64,000 nucleotides of DNA, taken from NCBI RefSeq assembly GCF_900102495.1, contig NZ_FMVQ01000013.1, forward strand, positions 28,690 through 92,689, written 5' to 3'. The translations under genes and the position numbers were made by a program. Below, piece by piece: positions 1 through 9,329 of this stretch (its first letter is position 1; every line of letters begins with the position of its first letter). Under the pieces are notes generated by a model. The model searched no databases and had not been told where the DNA came from. It saw only the letters and a program-made list of their open reading frames with translations. The stretch is from Nitrosospira sp. Nl5. GTDB lineage: Bacteria; Pseudomonadota; Gammaproteobacteria; Burkholderiales; Nitrosomonadaceae.

Positions 1-2
1 AT

Positions 3-2966
3 AATGTCAAGACACAGCTTGCGCGAGATTTACCGGAATTGAGCCTCCACCGTCTACAAGGAAGAGTGGGATGGCAAAAAATACATGATGGAACCAAGGC
101 GGGTATCGAAATGTTCGCCCATAACCTTGATGCTTCTGTTCCTGGCAAACGAAAATTACAACCGGTAAATTTTTTTCTCAGGATGATGCCCGCTCAGGGA
201 AAATCCAGTAGCGGAAAATTGAATGTCAGTAAGCTAAATCTGGAAATCCTTGGGCATCTCGCGCCCTATCTGCCAATTAGCATGGCGTTACGCGAGCAAT
301 TTAATCAGACGTCGCCCCGGGGGGAAATTCATCATATGCGGGCAAAGTGGGACGGTGAATGGCCAACGCCCACCTACTTCAGCGCGAAAGGGGGGTTTAC
401 CGACCTGAGCATGAAAAAGAACAAAAGCCTGCCGGCATTCAGTGGCATGACCGGAAATATCGATGTTAACGAGCGTGGCGGGACGCTGAATCTCAATTCT
501 CAGCAGGTCAGGTTGGAATTGCCTGACTTTTTCAATGGACCGTTGGCGCTGGATGCGTTTACCGGCCAGGCAAGCTGGAATTTTTTACCCGGGAGCTCCA
601 TCGCCTTTAAATTCAACAATGTCTCGTTCTCTAATGCCCATACTTCCGGGTTAGTTCACGGGAGTTATCGTTTCGTGCCTGACGGGCCGGGAGTGATCGA
701 TCTGGTCGGTCAACTGACGCGTGGAGATACCCGCTATTTGGGGCATTACATACCAACCAAGGCAAACCATTACTTTCACGATTTGTTTGATAAATCGAAT
801 ATTGAGGGAGAATTAGTGGATGCGCGGTTGCATCTTAAGGGTAATCTGGCCGAATTCCCTTTCGACAGCACTGACACCGGCATTTTTCGATTCCACGCAA
901 AAGCCTCTAGGATAGCATTGGATATCCCAGGATGGCCACGAATAGAGGATATCTCAGGACATCTGCAATTTCATGACGGCCTGATGAAATTTGACGCTTC
1001 GCAGGCAACTATTTCCGGCACGAGATTGAGTAAGGCGAAGGTGCGCATTGCAGATATGACTGCATTCGATGCAATGCTGGAGAGTGAAGGTGAAATAAGC
1101 GGACCCACTGGGGAATTCCTGAGGTTTGCAGCGAAATATACAGGCGATACCCTTATCAGCAACATTGTCGAAGATATCCGCATCACCGGTACCGGAAAAC
1201 TGCTCTTCACGCTGGATATTCCCCTCCACCATACGGGCGATAGCAAACTGGCTGGAAGCTATCAGTTTATCGATAATCAGGTTAATCCAGGCCCGCGCAT
1301 ACCCAATTTGGATAAAATCAACGGCATGCTTATCTTTACCGGTTCCGGGATGAGGATAGAGAATGTAACCGCCCAGTTCCTGGGCGGGCCGGTGATCATC
1401 AACTCCGCGCCTACACCGGACGGAAGTACACGCCTATCTGCGACCGGCAAGGCCAACCTCGATAACCTGCACGAAGCCGGCCGGAGGGTTTCGGGTACGA
1501 AGGTGTGGGAGCGCCATTTGCAAGGCAGCACCGATTGGAGAGCAGCAATCCATATACACGACAAACTGGTGGATGTATCTGTTGAATCATCATTGCAGGG
1601 CCTCGCCTCAGATTTACCTGCGCCTTTTTCCAAGGCTGCTACTGATATCGCGCCACTACGTTTTGAAAGAAAAGCCACAGGCTTGGATAAGGATGTCCTG
1701 AATTTGAACTATGCCGGATTGGTAACGGCAAGAATCAACCGTTCGCGGGATGATGCGGGTAATTATCATGCGGAGCGTGGCATCGTCAATTTCGGCATGA
1801 CAACCGGTATAGCGGGTATATTGCCCGATAAACCGGGGATATCGGTAAACGGCACACTGCCCCTGCTTGATCTGGATCAATGGCGCGGCTTACTTCAGCA
1901 GTTCGATGACAAGCCGGGACCTTCGCTGAACCTGACAGACATCGACCTTCACATAGGGACCCTCGACTTGCTGGGCAGACGTCTCAACGATATCGCGTTT
2001 AATGCGAGCAAGGATGAAGGATTATGGCACTCCACGGTGACAAGCAGGGAAATCAAGGGTGGTGTCAGCTGGAAACTGGATGGCAATGGCAAAGTCGTGG
2101 CACGATTGAGGACGTTGGTCATGCCTGCCGCGTCTCCAGCCAACCCAGGTTTTGTAATGCAAACACGGCAGGAAGAAAAGAACCTGCCTGCGCTCGATGT
2201 AATCGCGGATAGCTTTACCGTCGGGGAGAAACAATTAGGCAGACTTGAGCTGATAGCCAGTCCACAGGAACAGAGTTGGCTAGTGGAAAAACTGCATATC
2301 ACCAATTCTGACAGTTCCCTGATTGCGAACGGAATATGGCAAAGTCGCGCTACGCCACCTCGCATACAGGCCTCTATTAAACTGGAGGCCAGCGACATTG
2401 GCGAGTTTCTGACGCATCTCGGTTATCCTGATCGCGTGAAGCGTGGAAGCGGCGAGCTTGAAGGCGTATTGAGCTGGTATGGCAGTCTACGATCGGTAGA
2501 CTATCCGACGCTGTCCGGCAGCTTTAAGATGAAAGCCAGGCGAGGGCAGTTTCCCAAGTTTGAGCCCGGGATCGGCAGACTATTCGGGATGTTCGACTTG
2601 CGAGCACTGCCAAGACGGATAACATTGGATTTTCGGGACGTATTCAGCGAGGGTTTTGGTTTCGACGACATTTCCGGCGATGTGAAAGTCGTCCATGGTG
2701 TGGCGATCACCGATGATTTCAGGATCCAGGGGCCCGCAGCCAGGATAGTCATGAAAGGGGAATTGAATCTGGAAGCGGAAACCCAAAAGCTGCATGTCAC
2801 AGTGACTCCTTCACTTGGATTGGCCACTCCAGTGGTGGGCATTGTCAGCAAGGCGTTGCAAAATCCTTCCCGCTCCAATGAATACAATGTTACCGGCACC
2901 TGGGCGGATCCAAGTATTATCAGAATACCCCGCCACACGCAGGAATCCAGGGAGCATGAACAGTAG
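3..2966 (+). CDS. YhdP family AsmA-like envelope protein, 3' part
   Basis: The frame is already open at base 3 and runs about 987 codons to a TAG at 2964-2966, so the gene begins upstream of the window; a TTG at 39 is not a credible start. The family (YhdP, about 1,270 residues) belongs to the AsmA-like proteins that span the periplasm as a long beta groove and help move phospholipid to the outer membrane. The sequence shows the expected repetitive beta-rich pattern, and the C-terminal region (last ~250 residues) with its run of GSFKMKARRGQF and VVGIVSKALQNP resembles the YhdP C-terminal domain. The N-terminal membrane anchor lies outside the window. It is followed by a nitrilase gene and tldD, an arrangement familiar in betaproteobacteria. 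YhdP assignment is confident; the transport role is family knowledge. Confidence 0.85.
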   Translation, partial: NVKTQLARDLPELSLHRLQGRVGWQKIHDGTKAGIEMFAHNLDASVPGKRKLQPVNFFLRMMPAQGKSSSGKLNVSKLNLEILGHLAPYLPISMALREQFNQTSPRGEIHHMRAKWDGEWPTPTYFSAKGGFTDLSMKKNKSLPAFSGMTGNIDVNERGGTLNLNSQQVRLELPDFFNGPLALDAFTGQASWNFLPGSSIAFKFNNVSFSNAHTSGLVHGSYRFVPDGPGVIDLVGQLTRGDTRYLGHYIPTKANHYFHDLFDKSNIEGELVDARLHLKGNLAEFPFDSTDTGIFRFHAKASRIALDIPGWPRIEDISGHLQFHDGLMKFDASQATISGTRLSKAKVRIADMTAFDAMLESEGEISGPTGEFLRFAAKYTGDTLISNIVEDIRITGTGKLLFTLDIPLHHTGDSKLAGSYQFIDNQVNPGPRIPNLDKINGMLIFTGSGMRIENVTAQFLGGPVIINSAPTPDGSTRLSATGKANLDNLHEAGRRVSGTKVWERHLQGSTDWRAAIHIHDKLVDVSVESSLQGLASDLPAPFSKAATDIAPLRFERKATGLDKDVLNLNYAGLVTARINRSRDDAGNYHAERGIVNFGMTTGIAGILPDKPGISVNGTLPLLDLDQWRGLLQQFDDKPGPSLNLTDIDLHIGTLDLLGRRLNDIAFNASKDEGLWHSTVTSREIKGGVSWKLDGNGKVVARLRTLVMPAASPANPGFVMQTRQEEKNLPALDVIADSFTVGEKQLGRLELIASPQEQSWLVEKLHITNSDSSLIANGIWQSRATPPRIQASIKLEASDIGEFLTHLGYPDRVKRGSGELEGVLSWYGSLRSVDYPTLSGSFKMKARRGQFPKFEPGIGRLFGMFDLRALPRRITLDFRDVFSEGFGFDDISGDVKVVHGVAITDDFRIQGPAARIVMKGELNLEAETQKLHVTVTPSLGLATPVVGIVSKALQNPSRSNEYNVTGTWADPSIIRIPRHTQESREHEQ

Positions 2967-3218
2967 TCTAAGGGTTTATAAAACCATTCTTTTGGGTTAC
3001 CCTGTTTCTGCCGATCAGTCAAACTTTACAGACAAACTTTATACTTGCTGTTGCTGGATTGTCCAGCCAATCCGGTATGCCGTGGTAGCGATGAATCCCG
3101 GATCACCTGCGATAACAGAGAGTCTTTTGCCAGCACGTCGACGCGTATCTGAGATTGCCATATTAATGTACGATTGGACTTTTACTGTTTCTGTCCGTAA
3201 AAATTAAGGCGTTAAATA

Positions 3219-4079
3219 ATGCTTGATAATTTAACCACACGCACTGTGCCGGCAACTGGAAAAACGGCCGGTTCCATTCGTATCGCCGCGATTCAGATGG
3301 CTGCGGGACCCAATGTGTCCGGCAACTTGGAAGAGGCGGCGCGGCTGCTTGACATGGCAGCTTCCCAGGGGGCAAAGCTGGCGGCGCTGCCCGAGTACTT
3401 TTGCATCATGGGAATGAAAGATGCCGATAAGGTAGCGGCACGCGAGCAGGATAACTGTGGGCCGATACAGGAATTCTTGAGCAAAACCGCAAAACGCCTC
3501 GGTATCTGGCTGGTAGGCGGATCTGTTCCACTGGTATCGTCCAGGCCCGACAAGGTGCGAAACAGTTGCCTGGTTTATAACGATATGGGCGATCAGGTTG
3601 CGCGTTACGACAAAATACACCTATTCGGCCTGGAGCTTGGCAACGAGCGATATGCCGAAGAAAAAACCATTGAAGCGGGCTGTGGGGTGGTTGTCCTGGA
3701 ATCACCATTTGGCCGCATCGGTCTTTCCATTTGCTATGACCTGCGCTTTCCCGAGCTTTATCGCTCAATGGGGAAGGTGGATATCATCTTTGCCCCGGCC
3801 GCTTTTACCGCGACTACCGGGAGGGCGCATTGGGAAACGTTGATCCGCGCCCGCGCCATCGAAAATCTCGCATACGTCGTTGCGCCGGCCCAGGGGGGGT
3901 ATCATGTCAATGGGCGGGAAACGCACGGCGACAGCATGATCGTTGATCCGTGGGGGGTGGTGCTCGATCGCCTCCCACGCGGATCGGGAGTCGTGATTGC
4001 GAATATAAACCCAGAATATCAGGCTAGCTTGCGCAATAGCTTGCCCGCACTGAATCATCGCACGTTGTATCACTGTTGA
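3219..4079 (+). CDS. carbon-nitrogen hydrolase (Nit/omega-amidase type)
   Basis: Nitrilase-superfamily cytosolic amidase of 286 residues, full length for the Nit1/Nit2 branch. The catalytic triad is visible: Glu59 in ALPEYF, Lys132 in YDKIHLF and Cys172 in SICYDLRFPELYR. This branch includes deaminated-glutathione amidase and omega-amidase, which repair or recycle deaminated metabolites; the exact substrate cannot be read from the sequence. The gene starts at ATG 3219 and sits 39 bases before tldD on the same strand, so co-transcription is likely. About 20 extra residues precede the conserved IRIAAIQM strand, so a slightly later start is possible, but none has a better start codon. Confidence 0.88.
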   Translation: MLDNLTTRTVPATGKTAGSIRIAAIQMAAGPNVSGNLEEAARLLDMAASQGAKLAALPEYFCIMGMKDADKVAAREQDNCGPIQEFLSKTAKRLGIWLVGGSVPLVSSRPDKVRNSCLVYNDMGDQVARYDKIHLFGLELGNERYAEEKTIEAGCGVVVLESPFGRIGLSICYDLRFPELYRSMGKVDIIFAPAAFTATTGRAHWETLIRARAIENLAYVVAPAQGGYHVNGRETHGDSMIVDPWGVVLDRLPRGSGVVIANINPEYQASLRNSLPALNHRTLYHC

Positions 4080-4118
4080 GCCTCTCTTCGAATACTTTTT
4101 CTTGACCTGGATATCACC

Positions 4119-5579
4119 ATGATTACAGAATCTGTCACCCAACCCAACGATCTCTTCGCTACCGCCAATCGTTGCCTGCTAGCGCCCCATGAGATAGATA
4201 CGGCCGGCTTACAGCAAGTGTTTGGGCAAATGCTTGCGCATCATGTTGAATATGCCGATCTGTATTTTCAGTATAACCGTGCCGAGGGCTGGGCTCTGGA
4301 AGAAGGCATCGTTAAATCCGGTAGCTTTAATATCGACCAGGGAGTGGGCGTACGCGCGGTAAGCGGCGACAAAACCGCGTTCGCCTATTCTGACGACATC
4401 AGCATGCCCGCTCTTGCTTCCGCAGCGCAGGCCACCCGTGCCATTGCGCGCCAAGGAGTGACGCAATCGGTGCAGGCGGTCAGGCGCAGCAAAGGACGTG
4501 AACTTTACCTGCCCCAGGATCCCATTGCGAGCCTTAAAGATGCGGATAAAGTGGCGTTGCTGGAAAGACTTGAGGGATATGCCCGTGCCATTGATAAACG
4601 TGTTATTCAGGTCATGGCATCTCTCGCCGGAGAATACGAGGTGGTGCTGGTGGCCCGTAGTGATGGCCTCGTGGCAGCGGATGTGCGGCCTCTGGTACGG
4701 CTCTCATTGCAAGTCATTGCCGAGGAAAACGGCAACCGCGAACAAGGTGTGGCGGGTGGAGGCGGACGCTTCGATTACGCTTATTTCACTGACGACGTGC
4801 TGCGCGATTATGCGGCAAAAGCAGTGCATCAAGCCCTCGTCAATCTCGCCGCAAAACCTGCCCCGGCAGGAACCATGACAGTGGTGCTTGGTGCCGGCTG
4901 GCCGGGAATATTATTACATGAGGCCATCGGCCACGGGCTGGAAGGGGATTTCAACCGCAAGGGCAGCTCGGCATTCTCCGGGCGCATTGGCGAACGTGTT
5001 GCCGCGACAGGCATAACCGTGGTGGACGACGGCACAATCGCTCGACGGCGTGGGTCGCTGAATATAGATGACGAGGGGAATCCCACCCAATGCACGGTAC
5101 TAATCGAAAACGGCATACTCAAAGGCTATTTGCAGGACAGCCTGAATGCACGGCTGATGAATGTACCCGTCACAGGCAACGGCCGACGTGAGTCGTTTGC
5201 TCACATTCCCATGCCACGGATGACGAATACTTATATGCTGAACGGCGACAAAAGCCCTGACGAGATCATCGCCTCCGTGAAACATGGTCTGTATGCGGTA
5301 AATTTCGGCGGCGGCCAAGTCGACATCACCAGTGGAAAATTCGTCTTTTCCGCGGCGGAAGCCTACATGATCGAAGATGGAAAAATTTCTTACCCTGTAA
5401 AAGGCGCGACTTTGATCGGCAACGGTCCGGACGTGCTGACCCGGGTATCAATGATAGGCAACGACATGACTCTCGATCCTGGAGTCGGTACATGCGGGAA
5501 GGAAGGTCAGAGCGTACCGGTAGGAGTAGGTCAGCCGACGCTCCGTATAGATGGGCTGACGGTAGGTGGAACTGCTTAA
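4119..5579 (+). CDS. tldD: TldD metalloprotease subunit
   Basis: TldD is the catalytic subunit of the TldD/TldE (PmbA) heterodimeric zinc protease, which degrades unfolded peptides and matures some peptide natural products such as microcin B17. At 486 residues it is full length. The metal-binding helix [11 protein letters not shown] is present with His267 and His271, and a conserved C-terminal segment ends in [20 protein letters not shown], typical of the family. The partner PmbA/TldE is not in the window. The ATG at 4119 follows the nitrilase gene by 39 bases. Assignment is secure. Confidence 0.95.
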   Translation: MITESVTQPNDLFATANRCLLAPHEIDTAGLQQVFGQMLAHHVEYADLYFQYNRAEGWALEEGIVKSGSFNIDQGVGVRAVSGDKTAFAYSDDISMPALASAAQATRAIARQGVTQSVQAVRRSKGRELYLPQDPIASLKDADKVALLERLEGYARAIDKRVIQVMASLAGEYEVVLVARSDGLVAADVRPLVRLSLQVIAEENGNREQGVAGGGGRFDYAYFTDDVLRDYAAKAVHQALVNLAAKPAPAGTMTVVLGAGWPGILLHEAIGHGLEGDFNRKGSSAFSGRIGERVAATGITVVDDGTIARRRGSLNIDDEGNPTQCTVLIENGILKGYLQDSLNARLMNVPVTGNGRRESFAHIPMPRMTNTYMLNGDKSPDEIIASVKHGLYAVNFGGGQVDITSGKFVFSAAEAYMIEDGKISYPVKGATLIGNGPDVLTRVSMIGNDMTLDPGVGTCGKEGQSVPVGVGQPTLRIDGLTVGGTA

Positions 5580-5676
5580 ACCCAGCCTGGCATTTTGTAC
5601 AAGATACCTGCCGGCGCAATCGCAGGGTGCGGATAAAGACTCTTGCGTTTCCGAGGTTTTCCTCATCATCTTGGAT

Positions 5677-6099
5677 TCATCCCTTGTCCGCTAATTTCAC
5701 GATGCGTGTGCCCGCCAGCCTGTCATGCAGAAATTGGCGGTCACGGTCGAATAACGCCCAGATCACGCCACAACCAAAACAAAAAATGCCGATCACTGCA
5801 AACAGGTAGCGCGCAACTGCCTGTTTTAGAGTAAGTCGATTCCCATCAGCACTGATCACGCGGAACTTCCAGGTCTGCATTGGCAGCGTTTGTCCGCCGT
5901 GGGTCCAGAACCAGGTAAAGTAGGTCCCTGCTACCAGCAGCAGATATAGCTGGAAAGCCGGCCTGAAAAAAAGAGAGCTGGTGTCGCGGAATATAAGATG
6001 GAAGACGAAGCTGGCGATAAATAACACCGCAACCAGGAGCAGCGACTCATAAATCATGCTCACCAGCCGCCGCCAGAATCCGGGTGCGGAGATTTTCAT
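5677..6099 (-). CDS. RDD family membrane protein
   Basis: A 140-residue integral membrane protein of the RDD family. It opens with APGFWRRLVSMIYESLLL (the R-x2-S-x-I-Y-D-type start of RDD helix 1, here with E), followed by a second hydrophobic helix near residues 45-65 and a conserved block TLPMQTWKFRVI. A third hydrophobic segment contains IFCFGCGVIWALF and is followed by FLHDRLAGTRIV, matching the usual RDD ending (hDxxxGTxVv). Function is not established for the family; some RDD proteins affect ion homeostasis. It is the last gene of a minus-strand cluster that begins with a sigma factor at 7550. Confidence 0.85.
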   Translation of the reverse strand: MKISAPGFWRRLVSMIYESLLLVAVLFIASFVFHLIFRDTSSLFFRPAFQLYLLLVAGTYFTWFWTHGGQTLPMQTWKFRVISADGNRLTLKQAVARYLFAVIGIFCFGCGVIWALFDRDRQFLHDRLAGTRIVKLADKG

Positions 6100-6181
6100 T
6101 TTTTGACAGGAACACGCGCTGTCGTTACGTCAGATGTTTTGACGAAACGCGAACAACATGACAAGGTAAACCGGTAGAGCG

Positions 6182-6574
6182 CTATCTTTGGCCTCTCTGG
6201 CTTTCGGGAATCTGCTCATATTCGCGCCATTTCTGCTTGATTTCATGACGCTTGTCCGGTGGTAGCTTTTTTATCGCCTTATACTTCTCGCGCACCAGTT
6301 CGCGCTGCTCAGGAGTAAGCGAATACCAATCGCGCATTTGCAATTGCGTGCGTTGCTGCTCCGAAGGCGTCATTCCCGGATAGCGTTTAGCAATGCCCAG
6401 CCATTTCTTTTTTTTAACCGGATCCATCTTGTCCCATTCTTGCGCCAGTGGAGCCAGGACCTCCCTTTGCTGAGGTTTCAATTCCTCCCAGGAAGGCTTG
6501 CTGGATTCAGACAGGGAATGGGTGGGAAATGAAAAACATAGCCAAAATACTATTGCTAGGAGGGATCTAGCCAT
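6182..6574 (-). CDS. DUF3106 domain secreted protein
   Basis: A 130-residue protein with an N-terminal signal peptide (hydrophobic stretch LLAIVFWLCFSFPTHS, probable cleavage soon after). The mature part is charged and rich in Trp, Pro and Gln, with three repeats of the form W-x2-L-x-P-x-QR(E/Q): WEELKPQQREVLAPLA, WDKMDPVKKKKWLGIA and WYSLTPEQRELVREK. This is the DUF3106 pattern seen in betaproteobacteria. Its start overlaps the end of the upstream DUF3619 gene by 19 bases, so the two are probably translated together. A periplasmic role resembling a small Spy/CpxP-like helical protein is possible but unproven. Confidence 0.8.
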   Translation of the reverse strand: MARSLLAIVFWLCFSFPTHSLSESSKPSWEELKPQQREVLAPLAQEWDKMDPVKKKKWLGIAKRYPGMTPSEQQRTQLQMRDWYSLTPEQRELVREKYKAIKKLPPDKRHEIKQKWREYEQIPESQRGQR

Positions 6575-6924
6575 GCATCGAACTCGTTGTCGAGGTAAGC
6601 GTTGATTGGCAGGTCATCGACAAGCAGCATGATATCAATTTCCTCATTTTCGTCGCTCAGGTGAAGAGCCTGCCAATAGACGATGCTTGCAAGAACGAAC
6701 AGCAAAGTTATCAGAGATAGCAGTTTTCCCGTTTTTTGGTACCACTCGTGCCCGCTCCGGGCAGAAGCACCGCGACCGACGGTTACTATTCCTTTGGCCA
6801 TATAATAATTTTCGAGCGAAGCCCCACGGACTGATTGCAGCTGATTCAGTGTGCTCTGCTTCATATCATCCACGCCACGATCCAGCAGTTGCGCAACTTT
6901 CCTTCCTATTTCCGACTCATTCAT
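6556..6924 (-). CDS. DUF3619 membrane protein
   Basis: A 122-residue protein with a cytoplasmic N-terminal part (about residues 1-68) and a single transmembrane helix at about 69-88 (LLSLITLLFVLASIVYWQAL), then a short acidic tail ending DAWLDPS. Length and topology fit DUF3619, a family found directly behind ECF-type sigma factors in betaproteobacteria. The ATG overlaps the TGA of the sigma gene (ATGA, 6921-6924), which indicates translational coupling. By position and topology it could be an anti-sigma factor for the sigma factor encoded upstream; that is inference, since no known anti-sigma domain is recognisable. Confidence 0.75.
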   Translation of the reverse strand: MNESEIGRKVAQLLDRGVDDMKQSTLNQLQSVRGASLENYYMAKGIVTVGRGASARSGHEWYQKTGKLLSLITLLFVLASIVYWQALHLSDENEEIDIMLLVDDLPINAYLDNEFDAWLDPS

Positions 6925-7550
6925 AGCTTAATTCCTTCTTTTTTCAGTATGATAGCAAGGGAATGCGTTGCACGCGAGCAATGAGTTTTCACGCTTCCTT
7001 CGGAACACCCCATTATTGTCGCGGTCTCCGTGACATCCATTTCCTCCCAGTAACGCAACAGAAAGGCCTCCCGTTGACGCGGGGGAAGGGTTTCAATTGC
7101 TTTCTCAATTAGACCAACCAGTTGTGTCTGCTCCAATTGTTTATGAGGATCATCAAAATTCGACTTTGCCCTTATCTGCAAAGTTTCCAGCAGGTCGTAG
7201 TCTTCATTTTCCTTCTCCCGATGATTGGGCGTGAAAGATGAAAACAATGTCGTCCATAAGGAACGCGTTTTCTGCCGCCGGTAAAAATCCCGTATGGTAT
7301 TTTGCAGGATACGCTGGAATAGGAGGGGCAATTCTCCTGGTGGCTTGGCGGCATACTTCTCGATAAGCTTCGTCATCGACTCCTGAACGATATCCATCGC
7401 CACATGCTCGTCGCGTACCGCGAACAACGCTTGTTTATAGGCACGCCGTTCGGCTTCAGCCAGAAAAGTAGAAAATTCCTGTTGGGTAGCCAGGGCAATT
7501 TGCCTACGGAGATTATGAGTAAATGAGCCAGGCGGCAGTAGATTACGCAT
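6921..7550 (-). CDS. sigma-70 family (ECF-like) RNA polymerase sigma factor
   Basis: A 209-residue sigma factor with regions 2 and 4 only. Region 2 spans roughly residues 25-95 (AERRAYKQALFAVRDEHVAMDIVQESMTKL, then FQRILQNTIRDFYRR, the region 2.3/2.4 helix) and region 4 spans about 145-200 (LPPRQREAFLLRYWEEMDVTETATIMGCSEGSVKTH), with the helix-turn-helix clear. It is the first gene of a minus-strand cluster with DUF3619, DUF3106 and RDD genes, starting at ATG 7550. The DUF3619 start codon overlaps its stop. No FecR-type partner is adjacent on the same strand; the DUF3619 product is the best candidate regulator. Confidence 0.88.
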   Translation of the reverse strand: MRNLLPPGSFTHNLRRQIALATQQEFSTFLAEAERRAYKQALFAVRDEHVAMDIVQESMTKLIEKYAAKPPGELPLLFQRILQNTIRDFYRRQKTRSLWTTLFSSFTPNHREKENEDYDLLETLQIRAKSNFDDPHKQLEQTQLVGLIEKAIETLPPRQREAFLLRYWEEMDVTETATIMGCSEGSVKTHCSRATHSLAIILKKEGIKL

Positions 7551-7790
7551 GGCGCAGGCAATGTTAGCAAACTTTTTACGATTTGCCCGAGCAGTTGCTG
7601 GAAAAGGACGCGTAACAAGCCATTAAGAGGCTGAAATACTTGCAAGGATTGAAGATAGTAAGGCCTGACAACTCAGCTTCGGTTGGTGCATGGTCTTATC
7701 AGTCTCGATAAGTCAAGGTCGGCTGACCGGGGAAGTAGCAGTATTATCGGCTTTGTTCCGCCATTGCAGTCATTGCCAAAGGGAAACGAA

Positions 7791-8036
7791 ATGAGCTTTG
7801 TGGTGTTACAGGCGCTTCGGAGTAAATATTATTTGCGAACCAAGCGCAGGAATTTCAGTCATAAGTTTCCCTATCTCGGCAGGCTCATTTCTATCCTGCG
7901 ACAATTTGTCGCATTGTGGTATCGGCTTCTCGCGCCTACCATGCTCTCTCACCAGCTTAATAGAGAGCGCCTAAGGGGAATACAACAAGAAATAGCTGAA
8001 ATGCGCTTATGTGCTATGTGTGAATGTACGAATTAA
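7791..8036 (+). CDS. hypothetical small basic protein
   Basis: An 81-residue ORF starting at ATG 7791, preceded by a plausible ribosome binding site (AAAGGGA about 7 bases upstream). The product is basic and carries a moderately hydrophobic segment (LISILRQFVALWYRLLAPTML) and a C-terminal cysteine pair in LCAMCECTN. The frame extends upstream to 7683, but that part looks non-coding. I recognise no family. It lies alone between the divergent sigma cluster and the TonB cluster, so it may be a real small gene or a chance ORF. Confidence 0.3.
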   Translation: MSFVVLQALRSKYYLRTKRRNFSHKFPYLGRLISILRQFVALWYRLLAPTMLSHQLNRERLRGIQQEIAEMRLCAMCECTN

Positions 8037-8092
8037 GTGGTAAAATTTCGACGTTGAACTGCGACTGATTCTTAATTAGATTTACATTCCTT

Positions 8093-8662
8093 ATGTTCAA
8101 TACTTCCAAACCCTTGGCAGGCGGGTGCGAGACTGTCCGTGACATGTTTCACTACCGCCGTCATCCGGCCCTCTGCGGTTTACTCCTCGTATTGATGCTA
8201 ACTGTCATGAGCGCCCCCAGAGCCGCTGAAGATGTTCATCCGTTCAAGCTGGGAAGTCTATCGCAAGTTCTCGGAGCCCGGGAAGGACAGCCTTTCGTTC
8301 TCGTCTTGTGGTCCCTTGACTGCCAATATTGCCCCACGGAATTGAAAATGCTGAGCGAACTCAAACGTAATCATCCCAAGCTGGATGTCGTTCTGATCGC
8401 CACCGATACAGTAAATGATACGCCACAACTTATTTCCCGGGCAGAGAGCTATGGAATGAGCAAGGTTGAGCAATGGGTCTTTGCGGAGGATATGCCGGAA
8501 CGATTGCGTTTCGAAATTGATCGTCGCTGGTATGGCGAAGTGCCGCGTACGTATTTCTATGACCCAAAGCATCAGCGTGAGGCCAAGACTGGCCTGGTCA
8601 GCAAGAAATTTGTTGAAGACTGGCTGGCCCGCAATAGCGTGCCTGACGTGGGGCGGCATTAA
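8093..8662 (+). CDS. thioredoxin-like (TlpA-type) periplasmic protein
   Basis: A 189-residue thioredoxin-fold protein with a signal peptide and a redox motif CQYC in VLWSLDCQYCPTELKML (about residue 79). The fold continues with LDVVLIATDTVND and a cis-Pro-type element EVPRTYFYD. The hydrophobic signal core (LCGLLLVLMLTVMSAPRAAED) makes ATG 8144 an attractive start, although ATG 8093 gives a longer N-terminus. It is directly followed by tonB: the TAA at 8660-8662 is 9 bases from the ATG used there. A role in periplasmic thiol redox near an iron- or heme-related TonB system is plausible, but the substrate is unknown. Confidence 0.82.
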   Translation: MFNTSKPLAGGCETVRDMFHYRRHPALCGLLLVLMLTVMSAPRAAEDVHPFKLGSLSQVLGAREGQPFVLVLWSLDCQYCPTELKMLSELKRNHPKLDVVLIATDTVNDTPQLISRAESYGMSKVEQWVFAEDMPERLRFEIDRRWYGEVPRTYFYDPKHQREAKTGLVSKKFVEDWLARNSVPDVGRH

Positions 8663-8671
8663 GTGCATGGA

Positions 8672-9325
8672 ATGAAGCGCAATTCTGTCTCTTTGCCCGG
8701 CCTGATGTTTGTTCTTGGGATTCATGGCGCACTACTTTATTTCCTGTTTAAGCAGGAATTGATTCCACCGCCTGAACAATTAGCGACACTACTTGTCAAT
8801 TTTATCCCCTCACCCAAGCCAAAAGAAGAGGCCAAGCCTGAGCCGCCCCCGCCGGCACCCAAGCCCCAACCGGTAAAAAAACCGCAGTCGCGCCAATTAG
8901 TGGCGGAAGCACCGGTGATATCCAAAAGCGAACCAGTCGCCCCACCGCCGCCGCCGCTGCCGCAACCGGAGGCAGAACCGGAACCAAAACCAGCGCCGAT
9001 AGCGGAAGCGCCACCGCAGATGTCGCCAGGCCCAGTTACGCTTTCTGCAGAGCTATCTGTCGCGTGCCCTGAATTGAACGCTCCTGCTTACCCGGCCCTT
9101 TCGCGACGGCTGGGAGAAGAAGGCAAGCTGGTGCTACGAGTAGAGCTGGATGAGAGCGGCCGTGTTAAGGTCGCACAGGTGGTTGACAGCAGCGGATTTA
9201 AACGTCTCGACGAAGCCGCAATGGTTGCGGTAAAAACCTGGCGTTGCAATCCACCTCAGCGTAATGGCCAGCCGGTTCGAGCCATTGCGCTGCAACCCTT
9301 CAACTTTGTATTGCAAGGAGATTGA
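8672..9325 (+). CDS. tonB: TonB family energy transducer
   Basis: A 217-residue TonB. It has an N-terminal anchor helix (LPGLMFVLGIHGALLYFLF), a long Pro/Glu/Lys-rich periplasmic spacer (about residues 45-120, many repeated PEP, PKP and PPPP units) and a C-terminal TonB domain (about 135-217) with YPALSRRLGEEGKLVLRVEL and VDSSGFKRLDEAAMVAVKTW. TonB couples the proton motive force, via ExbB/ExbD, to outer-membrane receptors for siderophores, heme and similar ligands. exbB follows four bases after the stop and exbD overlaps exbB, forming a complete operon. The frame also allows a GTG start at 8663. Confidence 0.92.
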   Translation: MKRNSVSLPGLMFVLGIHGALLYFLFKQELIPPPEQLATLLVNFIPSPKPKEEAKPEPPPPAPKPQPVKKPQSRQLVAEAPVISKSEPVAPPPPPLPQPEAEPEPKPAPIAEAPPQMSPGPVTLSAELSVACPELNAPAYPALSRRLGEEGKLVLRVELDESGRVKVAQVVDSSGFKRLDEAAMVAVKTWRCNPPQRNGQPVRAIALQPFNFVLQGD

Positions 9326-9329
9326 TTTA

